The notes beneath the pieces are model-generated. The model had not been told where the DNA came from. It made no database searches and was given only the letters and a program-made list of their open reading frames with translations. A DNA stretch of 64,000 bases from Sinomicrobium weinanense (lineage in GTDB: Bacteria; Bacteroidota; Bacteroidia; Flavobacteriales; Flavobacteriaceae), in contig NZ_JAHKRR010000009.1 in NCBI RefSeq assembly GCF_018863395.1, positions 62,001 to 126,000 on the forward strand, given 5' to 3'. A program made the position numbers and the translations under genes. Positions 26,661 to 35,078 of the stretch are shown here, in pieces. How positions within the stretch are numbered: the first letter of the stretch is position 1; each line of letters begins with the position of its first letter.

Positions 26661-26705
26661 AATAGTTCTTGGTTACTGAGATGAATTAAAGCGGGTATTT
26701 TATAT

Positions 26706-26721
26706 TGTTCCACGTGGAACA
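26706..26721. other. parS: parS-like ParB-binding site 2
   Basis: A second perfect TGTTCCACGTGGAACA, 110 bases from site 1, in the ybeY-mnmG gap. Confidence 0.87.
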
Positions 26722-26732
26722 TATCTCGTTAG

Positions 26733-26773
26733 AGTCACACAGCTTGTCCCGGTATGTCGGGAGTCGTGCGACT
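26733..26773 (+). promoter_or_regulatory. Hairpin in the mnmG leader
   Basis: TCCCG/CGGGA with an outer AGTC/GACT and CAC/GTG pairing forms a long stem upstream of mnmG. No T-run follows, so it is not a clear terminator; it could shape the leader. Confidence 0.4.
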
Positions 26774-26816
26774 AAAGAATCAATATTATTAAGGAGACAA
26801 TTTTAAAGATACAGGC

Positions 26817-28688
26817 ATGTTTGACAGAACGTATGATGTAATTGTTGTAGGAGCGGGCCATGCCGGTTCGGAGGCTGCCGCAGCGGCAGCCAATATGGGA
26901 TCGAAAACCCTGTTGATCACCATGAATTTGCAGAACATCGCCCAGATGTCCTGTAATCCTGCCATGGGTGGGATTGCCAAAGGACAGATCGTCCGGGAGA
27001 TCGATGCCATGGGAGGGTATAGTGGTATTGTCAGCGATAAAACCGCGATTCAGTTTAAGATGCTCAACAAATCAAAAGGACCGGCCATGTGGAGCCCCAG
27101 GGTGCAGTCCGACCGGATGCGTTTTGCAGAAGAATGGAGGCTGATGCTGGAACAAACCCCAAACCTGGATTTCTACCAGGAAATGGTGTCGGGCCTTATT
27201 GTGGAAAATGGTAAGATCGCCGGAGTAAAAACCTCGCTGGGGATCGAAGTGAAAGCCAAAGCCGTGGTGCTGACCAATGGTACTTTCCTGAACGGGCTTA
27301 TCCATATCGGAGAAAAACAATTTGGTGGCGGTAGGGCAGGCGAGCGAGCTGCTACCGGAATTACCGAAGAGCTGATAGCACTCGGGTTTAATGCCGGAAG
27401 AATGAAAACCGGAACCCCGCCCCGGGTGGACGGACGCTCTCTCGATTACAGCAAAATGCAGGAGCAACCCGGGGATGAGATCCCGGAAAAGTTTTCCTAT
27501 TCCGGTGAGACAAAGCCGTTGGAAAAACAGCGTTCCTGTCATATGACCTATACCAGCCCCATAGTACACGACCTGCTCCGGGAAGGCTTTGACCGTTCGC
27601 CGATGTTCAACGGACGGATAAAGAGTATAGGGCCGAGATATTGCCCTTCCATAGAAGACAAGATAAACCGCTTTGCAGATAAAGACAGGCACCAGATATT
27701 CGTAGAACCCGAAGGGTGGCATACCGTAGAAGTATATGTTAACGGGTTCTCTACTTCGCTGCCGGAAGATGTACAATTTAATGCGCTTCGCACCGTAGTC
27801 GGATTTGAAAATGTGAAGTTTTTCCGTCCCGGTTATGCTATCGAATACGATTATTTTCCGCCTACACAACTCAAACATACCCTCGAGACAAAGCTGGTGG
27901 AAAACCTCTTTTTTGCCGGACAGATCAATGGTACTACCGGTTATGAAGAAGCAGCTTCTCAGGGGCTCATGGCCGGGATAAACGCACACCTCAAGGTTTG
28001 TGAAAAAGAGCCTTTTATTTTAAAGCGCAATGAAGCCTATATAGGTGTTCTTATCGACGACCTTATTACCAAGGGAACAGAAGAGCCCTATCGCATGTTT
28101 ACTTCACGGGCCGAATACAGGACGCTTTTGCGGCAGGACAATGCCGATTTCAGGCTTACTCCAAGATCAAATGCCATAGGATTGGCTTCGGACGAAAGGC
28201 TTCATCGCATGGAAAAGAAAAAGGACAATGCCGATGCGTTCATCCATTTTTTTAAAGAAACCAGTGTCGATCCGGAGGAAATGAACCCCATTCTTGAGGA
28301 GAAAAAATCATCCCCGATGAAACAATCCGGTAAAATGTACAAGGTGTTTTCCAGGCCGAATATCACCATGCAGGATATGCTTCGGGTAGGAGAGGTGAAG
28401 GATTATGTGGAAAAAAACGGACTGGACAGTGAGGTGATGGATCAGGCGGAGATACAGGTAAAATATTCCGGCTATATCGAAAAAGAGAAAAACAATGCCG
28501 ACAAACTGAACCGCCTGGAAGATATTACCATTCCCGCTAATTTCGATTACGACAAACTGAAGTCCCTCTCATTTGAAGCCCGGGAAAAATTAAAAGATAT
28601 ACGCCCCGCAACACTTTCACAGGCATCGCGGATAAGTGGAGTATCGCCCAGTGATATCAGTGTAATGCTGGTGTATATGGGAAGGTAA
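26817..28688 (+). CDS. mnmG: tRNA uridine-5-carboxymethylaminomethyl modification enzyme MnmG
   Basis: FAD-dependent partner of MnmE that modifies the wobble U34 of several tRNAs. 623 residues: YDVIVVGAGHAGSEAAAAAANMG (FAD motif), CNPAMGGIAKGQIVREIDAMGG, GTFLNGLIHIG, GRAGERAA, GMKTGTPPRVDGRS-type block, FFAGQINGTTGYEEAASQG and the C-terminal MnmE-contacting helical domain ending LSQASRISGVSPSDISVMLVYM. Complete. The gene (gidA) sits near the origin in many bacteria, which fits the surrounding parS sites. Confidence 0.97.
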   Translation: MFDRTYDVIVVGAGHAGSEAAAAAANMGSKTLLITMNLQNIAQMSCNPAMGGIAKGQIVREIDAMGGYSGIVSDKTAIQFKMLNKSKGPAMWSPRVQSDRMRFAEEWRLMLEQTPNLDFYQEMVSGLIVENGKIAGVKTSLGIEVKAKAVVLTNGTFLNGLIHIGEKQFGGGRAGERAATGITEELIALGFNAGRMKTGTPPRVDGRSLDYSKMQEQPGDEIPEKFSYSGETKPLEKQRSCHMTYTSPIVHDLLREGFDRSPMFNGRIKSIGPRYCPSIEDKINRFADKDRHQIFVEPEGWHTVEVYVNGFSTSLPEDVQFNALRTVVGFENVKFFRPGYAIEYDYFPPTQLKHTLETKLVENLFFAGQINGTTGYEEAASQGLMAGINAHLKVCEKEPFILKRNEAYIGVLIDDLITKGTEEPYRMFTSRAEYRTLLRQDNADFRLTPRSNAIGLASDERLHRMEKKKDNADAFIHFFKETSVDPEEMNPILEEKKSSPMKQSGKMYKVFSRPNITMQDMLRVGEVKDYVEKNGLDSEVMDQAEIQVKYSGYIEKEKNNADKLNRLEDITIPANFDYDKLKSLSFEAREKLKDIRPATLSQASRISGVSPSDISVMLVYMGR

Positions 28689-28780
28689 CCCCTCGCCCCT
28701 CCGCTCCGCTCGGGGACCGGGAGAGATAAATCGTAAAAACGATATGCCCAGGCTCCCGAGTGGAGCCGAGCGACATAAAA
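28683..28780. repeat. Two short palindromic repeat pieces after mnmG
   Basis: CCGCTCCGCTCGGGGACCGG and, further on, GGCTCCCGAGTGGAGCCGAG belong to the same repeat family as 26612-26640 and 33121-33150. The first begins at the mnmG stop codon. Confidence 0.6.
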
Positions 28781-28790
28781 ACAAAACCCG

Positions 28791-29300
28791 ATGTTCCACG
28801 TGAAACTATGTTCAAAACCCCTTTGTTTGCTATGGTCTGTTGTTCTGACACACGGATGTATTCCCGTAAAACAAGCTCCGCGTATTAGTGAATATCGAAT
28901 TGAAAGGGGAGTGGATATCGATAAGAGTATAAAGACAAAAAAGAATATCTTCATATTTCAGAACCGGAAAAGAGCACCACATTTTTTTAATTTCATTTCC
29001 GGAAAATACAAGCTAAAACCCCATGGAGGCGGAAAGAGATTTTCAGTGAATTTAAACGATACGGATTTTGATATTTTTGTCTTTGCTCCGCAGATCAGTG
29101 ATGCCTATCTGGATTTTACCGGACTTACAGATGAGGATGAAAATGATCCCGGCTATAATTCCGGTGATGCCTATCATTATATTGCCATGCGGGTTTCGTC
29201 GGAATACGAAGAGGATTGTTTGTCTTTAAATTCACTGCAGCACAATGTCGTTGTAAATTATCTGAAAGAACTAAAAACCGAATATTTAAGCTCCCTTTAA
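28791..29300 (+). CDS. Putative lipoprotein of unknown function; start overlaps parS
   Basis: 169 residues from ATG 28791. The N-terminus MFHVKLCSKPLCLLWSVVL ends at a lipobox-like THG-C, giving a lipoprotein anchored in a membrane. GTG at 28800 would give a neater signal peptide (MKLCSKPLCLLW...) and is an alternative. The first codons are the parS-like site 3 itself. The mature part is mixed alpha/beta with an acidic TDEDENDPGYNSGDAYHY section; no family recognised. Its stop overlaps the next ATG (TAATG), so it is coupled to the methyltransferase. Confidence 0.6.
   Translation: MFHVKLCSKPLCLLWSVVLTHGCIPVKQAPRISEYRIERGVDIDKSIKTKKNIFIFQNRKRAPHFFNFISGKYKLKPHGGGKRFSVNLNDTDFDIFVFAPQISDAYLDFTGLTDEDENDPGYNSGDAYHYIAMRVSSEYEEDCLSLNSLQHNVVVNYLKELKTEYLSSL
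28792..28807. other. parS: parS-like ParB-binding site 3
   Basis: TGTTCCACGTGAAACT matches TGTTNCACGTGAAACA at 15 of 16 positions, counting N as a match. It overlaps the start codon of the lipoprotein gene. Confidence 0.75.
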
Positions 29301-30166
29301 TGGATAAAACAGAAGATACCGTTTATCTGAAATGCAAGGACCATACCGTTAGCGGAAAGTCTTTTTCGTTGGTTCCGGACGAAAACCACAAGATGCTTCG
29401 CACCAGTCCCGCACCGGGGGTAGAAGAACTCCCCGAATATTACAAAAGCGAGGATTATATTTCACATACCGATGCCAGGCGGAGCTGGTTTGAGAAAATA
29501 TACCACCTCGTAAAAAACTATGCCCTGAAACAAAAATTAAAATATATCAATGCGGAAAATCCCGAAAAAGGAATGTTGCTGGACATTGGTGCAGGGACCG
29601 GAGATTTTCTCACGGTAGCAAAAAACGACGGATGGAAGGTCAGCGGAACAGAACCGAATGCATCCGCGAGGAAAAGGGCAGGGGAAAAAGGAGTTTCATT
29701 GATCGAAAAAACGGATGCTTCTTTTGTGCGCAAACATATATCGTCCTATGATGTCATTACCATGTGGCACGTATTGGAACATGTACCCAACCTTGAAGAA
29801 CAGTTACAGGAATTAAAGGAATTGTTGAAAAAGAGCGGAACACTTTTTATTGCCGTTCCCAATTTTCGTGCATACGATGCAAAACATTACGGAGCGTATT
29901 GGGCAGCCTATGACGTGCCCAGGCACCTGTGGCATTTTTCTGCCGATGCTATCAGATCGCTTTTTTCGGAAAAGGGAATGAAAGTGGTCCGAACTATCCC
30001 CATGAAATTCGACGCATTTTATGTAAGCCTCCTTTCGGAAAAATACAAAAACGGGAAAATGAATTTTTTCCGGGCCTTATGGACAGGATGGCTTTCCAAT
30101 CGTAAGGCGGCACGTACCGGGGAGTACTCCTCCCTGATTTATGTCATTAAACATCAAAATAATTAG
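29300..30166 (+). CDS. Class I SAM-dependent methyltransferase
   Basis: 288 residues. The ATG at 29300 overlaps the previous stop; the frame is open further upstream, but only inside the previous gene. N-terminal segment LKCKDHTVSGKSFSLV is followed by the SAM-binding motif MLLDIGAGTGDFL, acidic motif II region SGTEPNAS, and VITMWHVLEHVPNLEEQL (post-I). The later FIAVPNFRAYDAKHYG and PRHLWHFSADAIRSL are typical of Methyltransf_23 enzymes such as those acting in surface polysaccharide loci. Substrate unknown. Confidence 0.85.
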   Translation: MDKTEDTVYLKCKDHTVSGKSFSLVPDENHKMLRTSPAPGVEELPEYYKSEDYISHTDARRSWFEKIYHLVKNYALKQKLKYINAENPEKGMLLDIGAGTGDFLTVAKNDGWKVSGTEPNASARKRAGEKGVSLIEKTDASFVRKHISSYDVITMWHVLEHVPNLEEQLQELKELLKKSGTLFIAVPNFRAYDAKHYGAYWAAYDVPRHLWHFSADAIRSLFSEKGMKVVRTIPMKFDAFYVSLLSEKYKNGKMNFFRALWTGWLSNRKAARTGEYSSLIYVIKHQNN

Positions 30167-30413
30167 AATAAGAAGGTTTTAAAGGCTTTTAACGGATATT
30201 CCTGGTCTATCCCTGCCTTTGTTTTAAAAGCGCCTTAAATCGCATTTATTGAAGGGGTTTTTAATAGTTTCTAGTTATTTTTCATAGAAGATGCATAAGT
30301 GTTGACTATAAAATGTTTTTCGATGTGTTTTTATGTTTTGGTTATGGGAATGGAGCTGGAGAAGAAAACAGAAAATTAAATAAGTCCCGAATAGGCTAGT
30401 TTGAAAACTTTTC
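30167..30413. other. Gap after the methyltransferase with an imperfect inverted repeat
   Basis: About 30178-30240 holds an imperfect inverted repeat of the type TTTAAAGGC-TTTTAA that may end transcription. Nothing else is apparent before the Skp promoter. Confidence 0.35.
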
Positions 30414-30422
30414 TATTTTTGC
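30414..30422 (+). promoter_or_regulatory. -7 promoter box for the Skp gene
   Basis: TATTTTTGC matches TAnnTTTGC, 23 bases before the ATG at 30445. Confidence 0.6.
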
Positions 30423-30444
30423 GTATAAACAAATTTGTAAAGAG

Positions 30445-30960
30445 ATGAAGAAAATTGTTATAGCCGGAGTAGCTTTATTGGGATTGCTTTCCTGTCAGCA
30501 GAACAAGATCGCCTTTGTGGATAATACCACACTTATCAATGACTACCAGGAAAAGAAGGACGTAGAATCGAAATTCCAGGTGAAACTGGATTCCTTTCAG
30601 AAGAAAACGGATAGCCTCTCCCAGGCACTGCAGGCCGAAGCACAGCAATTTCAGGCCGAAGCCTCAAAAATGGCACAAAGCAAGGCCGAGAAGAGGTATG
30701 GCGAATTGATGCAGAAAAGGCAACAGATCCAGCAACAGGTGCAGCAGGAAGAAATGCAGTTGCAACAAGACAGCCAGGGCCAGATAGATTCTCTCGTAAA
30801 AAAAGTACGCAATTTTATCAAGGAATACGGGAAAAACAATGGCTATACCTATATTCTCGGAGCCAATGAAGCAGGGAGTGTGCTGTATGGAGAGGAGACC
30901 AAAGACATTACTGAAGAGCTCCTGAAAGCCCTCAACGATAAATACAAGGAAGAAAAATAG
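30445..30960 (+). CDS. OmpH/Skp-family periplasmic chaperone lipoprotein
   Basis: 171 residues. Lipobox LLS-C17 gives a lipid-anchored protein, a common form in Bacteroidota. IAFVDNTTLINDY is the Skp N-terminal strand, and residues 40-120 form long amphipathic helices rich in Gln (QQIQQQVQQEEMQLQQDSQ), the tentacle-like coiled coil that holds unfolded outer-membrane proteins. C-terminal YTYILGANEAGSVLYG closes the body domain. A strong terminator follows. Periplasmic chaperone role is by family. Confidence 0.88.
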   Translation: MKKIVIAGVALLGLLSCQQNKIAFVDNTTLINDYQEKKDVESKFQVKLDSFQKKTDSLSQALQAEAQQFQAEASKMAQSKAEKRYGELMQKRQQIQQQVQQEEMQLQQDSQGQIDSLVKKVRNFIKEYGKNNGYTYILGANEAGSVLYGEETKDITEELLKALNDKYKEEK

Positions 30961-31030
30961 TATTTCCCTGCCAGTAATATGGAGGAAATCGTATTGTTCT
31001 TCCGGTAAAAAATATTCTTACAATAGGCCC

Positions 31031-31059
31031 GGCCCGGTGTAATGCACCGGGCTTTTTTT
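31031..31059 (+). terminator. Intrinsic terminator of the Skp gene
   Basis: GCCCGGTG pairs with CACCGGGC around a 5-base loop, then seven T residues: a textbook intrinsic terminator. Confidence 0.9.
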
Positions 31060-31104
31060 GTTTAATATGTTTATAATCAGTATGTTGATATTTAATATCT
31101 TGCT

Positions 31105-31120
31105 GGTTCCACATGGAACA
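31105..31120. other. parS: Degenerate parS-like site 4
   Basis: GGTTCCACATGGAACA differs from the perfect sites at two positions. It lies in the S9 peptidase promoter region. Confidence 0.55.
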
Positions 31121-31200
31121 AAAACAAATAGATAAAAAAATGTAACTTTTAAGCATATTAACGGTCAGATAGTTACAATAACCAATTAAAAACAGATCAT

Positions 31201-33105
31201 ATGAAAACCATCTTTTTTTTACTGGCTGTTTCTCTTGTGTTATCCTGTAATACGGAAAAAAAAGAAGAAACAAGGGAAGTCAAACAATACACCATAGAGC
31301 AGTTTTACGGTAACAGCCGTATTGGCGGGGGCGCCTTTTCTTCCGATGAGTCCGCATTGTTGGTGAGCAGTGACGAATCCGGAATATTCAACCTTTATGA
31401 AATAGATATTCAGAATGGTACGAAAAAGCAGTTGACCCATTCTGAAGAAGAGTCCTTTTTTGCGATAGACTACGTGCCCGGAACCGGTGAAATACTCTAT
31501 TCCGCAGATAAAGGGGGCAATGAAATAAATCACATATATCTGCTGAAAGAGGATGGGACTACTACGGACCTTACTCCGGATGAAAAAGCTAAATCCAGTT
31601 TTGGAGGTTGGAGTGAAGACAAAAAATCGATGTACTATCTCTCCAACAAAAGAGATCCGAAGTATTTTGATATGTATAAGATGAACATGTCTGACAAGAC
31701 TTCGGAAATGCTTTATGAAAACGAAGAGGGCTTTAGTATTTCCGGGATGTCCCCGGATGAAAATATGCTGGCTCTTCGACAATCCATAACAACGAGCGAA
31801 AACCGGCTTTTTCTATACAACAGGAAGACAGAAAAAACCACGGAGGTATCCGATCCGGACAATCCCGGAAACTATTCCGCCTCCGGTTTCGGCAAAGACG
31901 GAAAACATTTCTTTTATACCAGCAATAAAGGTGCGGAATTTCAATATCTCATGAAGTATGAAATAGAAAGCGGTAAAAGTAGCGTGCTCTATAAAACCGA
32001 TTGGGATGTAATGTACAGCTATGTTAGTGAAAATGAAAAATACAGGGTCATAGCCATTAATAAAGACGGGAAAAACGTTCTGGTGGTATTGGACAATGCC
32101 TCCGGGAAAGAAATAGAATTCCCGCAGGTCCCCGGTGGGGATATCGTAGCCGTGAGTATCTCGGAAAGCGAAGAAAAAATGCGGCTTACCGTAGGTACTT
32201 CCAGGTCGCCGAACAATCTCTATGTATATCATTTCGATACGGGGGAGATCAAGAAACTCACCGAAACCCTCAACCCGGAAATAAACAGGGAAGAACTGGT
32301 ATCGGCAAAGGTGGTGCGTTTTAAATCTTTTGACGGGCTGGAGATCCCGGCCATTTATTATAAACCCCACACCGCAACGGCCGATAACAAGGTACCCGCC
32401 CTGGTTTGGGTACACGGAGGCCCCGGGGGACAATCCCGCACAGGATATTCGTCGCTTATACAATATCTCGTAAACAACGGTTATGCTATACTGGCGGTAA
32501 ATAACAGGGGAAGCAGCGGTTACGGGAAAACCTTTTATAAAATGGACGACAAAAACCACGGCGACAAGGACCTTAAAGACTGTATATGGGGCAAGAAGTG
32601 GTTGCAGGAGCAGGAGTATATAGATACTGAAAAAATCGGTATTATTGGGGGAAGCTACGGAGGCTACATGACCATGGCCGCCATGACCTTTGAACCGGAT
32701 GAATTTAAAGTGGGCGTAAACATTTTTGGCGTCACCAACTGGCTGCGTACCCTTAAATCCATTCCGCCGTACTGGGAGTCGTTCCGCAAGGCCCTCTACG
32801 AGGAATTGGGAGATCCCAACACCGCAGATTCCGTTCGGCTCTATAATATTTCACCGCTTTTCCATGCCAACCGTATAAAAAATCCTGTAATGGTATTACA
32901 GGGGGCCAACGATCCCAGGGTGTTACAGGTGGAATCCGATGAGATTGTGGAAGCCATGCGAAAGAACGATATTCCGGTAGAATATATCGTGTTTCCCGAC
33001 GAAGGGCATGGCTTTGTAAAGAAAGAGAACGAAATTAAGGGATACGGACAAATATTAAAGTTCCTCGATACCTATCTCAAGGGAGGAAATACTGAAGAAA
33101 AATAA
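31201..33105 (+). CDS. S9 prolyl oligopeptidase-family lipoprotein
   Basis: 634 residues. Signal peptide with lipobox VLS-C16; so anchored outside the cytoplasm. Residues 40-340 form a beta-propeller with repeated segments like SADKGGNEINHIYLL and LYNRKTEKTTEVSDPDN. The catalytic alpha/beta hydrolase follows: HGGPGGQSRTGY (oxyanion region), GGSYGGYM (nucleophile S485), GANDPRV (Asp) and PDEGHGF (His). It should cleave peptides, often N-terminal to or after proline, for nutrient uptake. An upstream parS-like site lies in its promoter region. Stop is followed by a repeat and a convergent DoxX-like gene. Confidence 0.92.
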   Translation: MKTIFFLLAVSLVLSCNTEKKEETREVKQYTIEQFYGNSRIGGGAFSSDESALLVSSDESGIFNLYEIDIQNGTKKQLTHSEEESFFAIDYVPGTGEILYSADKGGNEINHIYLLKEDGTTTDLTPDEKAKSSFGGWSEDKKSMYYLSNKRDPKYFDMYKMNMSDKTSEMLYENEEGFSISGMSPDENMLALRQSITTSENRLFLYNRKTEKTTEVSDPDNPGNYSASGFGKDGKHFFYTSNKGAEFQYLMKYEIESGKSSVLYKTDWDVMYSYVSENEKYRVIAINKDGKNVLVVLDNASGKEIEFPQVPGGDIVAVSISESEEKMRLTVGTSRSPNNLYVYHFDTGEIKKLTETLNPEINREELVSAKVVRFKSFDGLEIPAIYYKPHTATADNKVPALVWVHGGPGGQSRTGYSSLIQYLVNNGYAILAVNNRGSSGYGKTFYKMDDKNHGDKDLKDCIWGKKWLQEQEYIDTEKIGIIGGSYGGYMTMAAMTFEPDEFKVGVNIFGVTNWLRTLKSIPPYWESFRKALYEELGDPNTADSVRLYNISPLFHANRIKNPVMVLQGANDPRVLQVESDEIVEAMRKNDIPVEYIVFPDEGHGFVKKENEIKGYGQILKFLDTYLKGGNTEEK

Positions 33106-33120
33106 CATTTTACCTCCTGT

Positions 33121-33150
33121 CCGGGTTCCCGAGCGGAACCGAGGGGTTAT
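33121..33150. repeat. Palindromic repeat (CCGGGTTCCCGAGCGGAACC)
   Basis: Same family as 26612-26640, here on the opposite strand. It lies between two convergent stop codons and supplies the stop codon of the DoxX-like gene. Confidence 0.6.
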
Positions 33151-33542
33151 TGCAGGAGAAGAACCCCCAGCACAGCCGGAATAAAATAAACCACAATAGT
33201 CCTGGCTCCTTCGTAGTCCTTGGCCACGCGTTGCCCGAAAAGCAGGATCAGCAGTGTGAGGCAGGAAAGGATCGATCCGTAAAGGCCGGTCAACCTGTCA
33301 CCGTCGATGAGCAGCCGGATGATGCCCAGCAGGCAGAGCATGCCTGTGATGATCTCCAGGACCAGTACGATCGCCACGGACTGGGGCACCATATCCTTCA
33401 TAAAGGTTTTTGCAAAATGTTCCCGGAGCCAGGAAATATTGCCTTTCCAATCGGTTATTTTGTCCAGGCCACTCTGTAAAAAAGTGATCACGAGCAGCAG
33501 GAGGATCAGAATTTCAGCGGCGTTATTTTGCAGGTTTTCCAT
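33147..33542 (-). CDS. DoxX-like integral membrane protein
   Basis: 131 residues with four hydrophobic helices (about 9-24, 54-72, 87-103 and 113-130). LILLLLVITFLQSGLDKITDWKGNISWLREHF is the DoxX-type start (glycine and Lys after helix 1). Family members associate with quinol or redox functions, but substrate here is unknown. Its C-terminus LGVLLLQ ends at a TAA formed by the repeat. Confidence 0.8.
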   Translation of the reverse strand: MENLQNNAAEILILLLLVITFLQSGLDKITDWKGNISWLREHFAKTFMKDMVPQSVAIVLVLEIITGMLCLLGIIRLLIDGDRLTGLYGSILSCLTLLILLFGQRVAKDYEGARTIVVYFIPAVLGVLLLQ

Positions 33543-33609
33543 AATAAACTGTTTTTGGGTTGATGTAATATTACTGGCAAAGGTCGTTTTTTATCTCCTC
33601 ATCACAAGC

Positions 33610-34755
33610 TCAATATTTATGCAGCAGGCGGGTGAGCTTAATGGAAAGATCCGTGAGTACGATCTTGGCATTGCCGTTCCGCTCTATGTGATAAATGGCA
33701 TCCTGCAGCTCCCGGGTGATCTCCGTAATGTTGTTACCACTTACAAAAGGTGCAAATTTCTCCAACCGGAAATTGTCTGCCTTAAATTCCATGTAAACCA
33801 GTGGTGTGGCATTATAGTTGATCAAAAGCGCCTGCCGGAAAACATCCAGGCAGTAGTTGAGGAACAGTTTCTGGGTTTCTCTTCCCGTGGCGGCGATCTG
33901 TTCTCCCCAGGCTATGAGATCGTGTATGGCAGCCTTGTTGCCTTTGGCCTTAAAGGCAGAACGTACCCATTGCACAAACCACGTTTCGAAAGTGAGATCG
34001 TTGCTGTCTGTGTCTGCCAGGACCATGGCCCTGTTGTAGTCCCCGTTGGCCTGGTGGGCTATTTTTGTAGCTTCGTTTTCTGCAATGCCCTCTGCTATGA
34101 GCTTTTCCTTAATGGCTAATTCCGCAAGCGGGGGGAAGTGCAATATCTGACAGCGCGAAAGAATGGTCTGTATGATCTGTTCCTCATCTTTGGCAATAAG
34201 GATAAACAAGGTTTGGTTGGGCGGCTCTTCAATGAGCTTAAGCAATTTATTGGCCGCCGAAATGTTCAGCTTTTCCGCCATCCAGATGATCATGACCTTG
34301 TGACCGCCCTCATAGGATTTCAGCGAAAGCGATTTTACGATGTCCTGGGCTTCGTCCACACCGATCTGTCCCTGTTTGTTCTCTATTCCCAGGGCCTGGT
34401 ACCATTCAAAAAGGGTTCCGTAAGGCCTTTCTTTGACAAATTGCCGCCATTCTTCCAGGAAGTTGTTGCTTACCGGATGTGACTTTACCTTGTTGTTGGC
34501 CGCCACCGGAAAGGCAAAGTGCAGGTCCGGATGGGCGAGATTGGCGAATTTCAGGTTACAGGCGTCCGCACCCGTATCGTTTTCGCCGGCCTTGTTGTTG
34601 CAGAGAATGTATTGTGCGTAAGCAATGGCCATAGGCAATACCCCGCTTCCTTCAGCCCCTACAAAAAGCTGGGCATGCGGAATCCTTTCCTGATCCGCAC
34701 TTACCGTGAGGTGTTTCTTGATGTGTTCCTGTCCCAGGATGTCTTTGAATAGCAT
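33610..34755 (-). CDS. holB: DNA polymerase III subunit delta'
   Basis: Clamp-loader subunit. 381 residues. ILGQEHIKKHLTVSADQERIPHAQLFVGAEGSG is the AAA+ start; the Walker A has lost its Lys (GAEGSGVLP), normal for delta', which does not bind ATP. IIWMAEKLNISAANKLLKLIEEPPNQTLFILIAKDEEQIIQTILSRCQ is the conserved SRC region. The C-terminal half is less conserved. Divergent to pgk. Confidence 0.92.
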   Translation of the reverse strand: MLFKDILGQEHIKKHLTVSADQERIPHAQLFVGAEGSGVLPMAIAYAQYILCNNKAGENDTGADACNLKFANLAHPDLHFAFPVAANNKVKSHPVSNNFLEEWRQFVKERPYGTLFEWYQALGIENKQGQIGVDEAQDIVKSLSLKSYEGGHKVMIIWMAEKLNISAANKLLKLIEEPPNQTLFILIAKDEEQIIQTILSRCQILHFPPLAELAIKEKLIAEGIAENEATKIAHQANGDYNRAMVLADTDSNDLTFETWFVQWVRSAFKAKGNKAAIHDLIAWGEQIAATGRETQKLFLNYCLDVFRQALLINYNATPLVYMEFKADNFRLEKFAPFVSGNNITEITRELQDAIYHIERNGNAKIVLTDLSIKLTRLLHKY

Positions 34756-34820
34756 AGGGCAAATATAAAGGTCTTTTTAGTTTTGGAGTTGGGGAGTCCC
34801 GGAGTTTTTTAGTTGAGGTT

Positions 34821-34906
34821 AACACCCCCCTGCCCCCCTCAAGGGGGGAGCCTTATTTCTTTCTAAAAGCGTTATGCTCCCCCCTTGAGGGGGGCAGGGG
34901 GGTGTT
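34821..34906. repeat. GC-rich inverted-repeat element, copy 2
   Basis: 30-base arms (34821-34850 and 34877-34906), perfect reverse complements of each other, starting AACACCCCCCTGCCCCCCTC, with a 26-base AT-rich loop. It is the same element as 17382-17468 apart from one base pair and the loop. It lies between holB and pgk, both transcribed away from it. Confidence 0.88.
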
Positions 34907-35001
34907 ACTCCTAAGCTCATTCAATATCTAAACTCCAAAACTATCCCATCAATTTAACAATATTCTAATAAAAGGGCTATTTTTACAAGTCAATATTTAT
35001 T

Positions 35002-35009
35002 TACATTTG
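35002..35009 (+). promoter_or_regulatory. -7 promoter box for pgk
   Basis: TACATTTG fits TAnnTTTG, 69 bases before the ATG at 35079. Confidence 0.5.
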
Positions 35010-35078
35010 TGCTCTGTACCTCTCATTTTTATGGAGAAAGTACAGGACCCCTTCAAAACACGTAAACACATTACTTTT

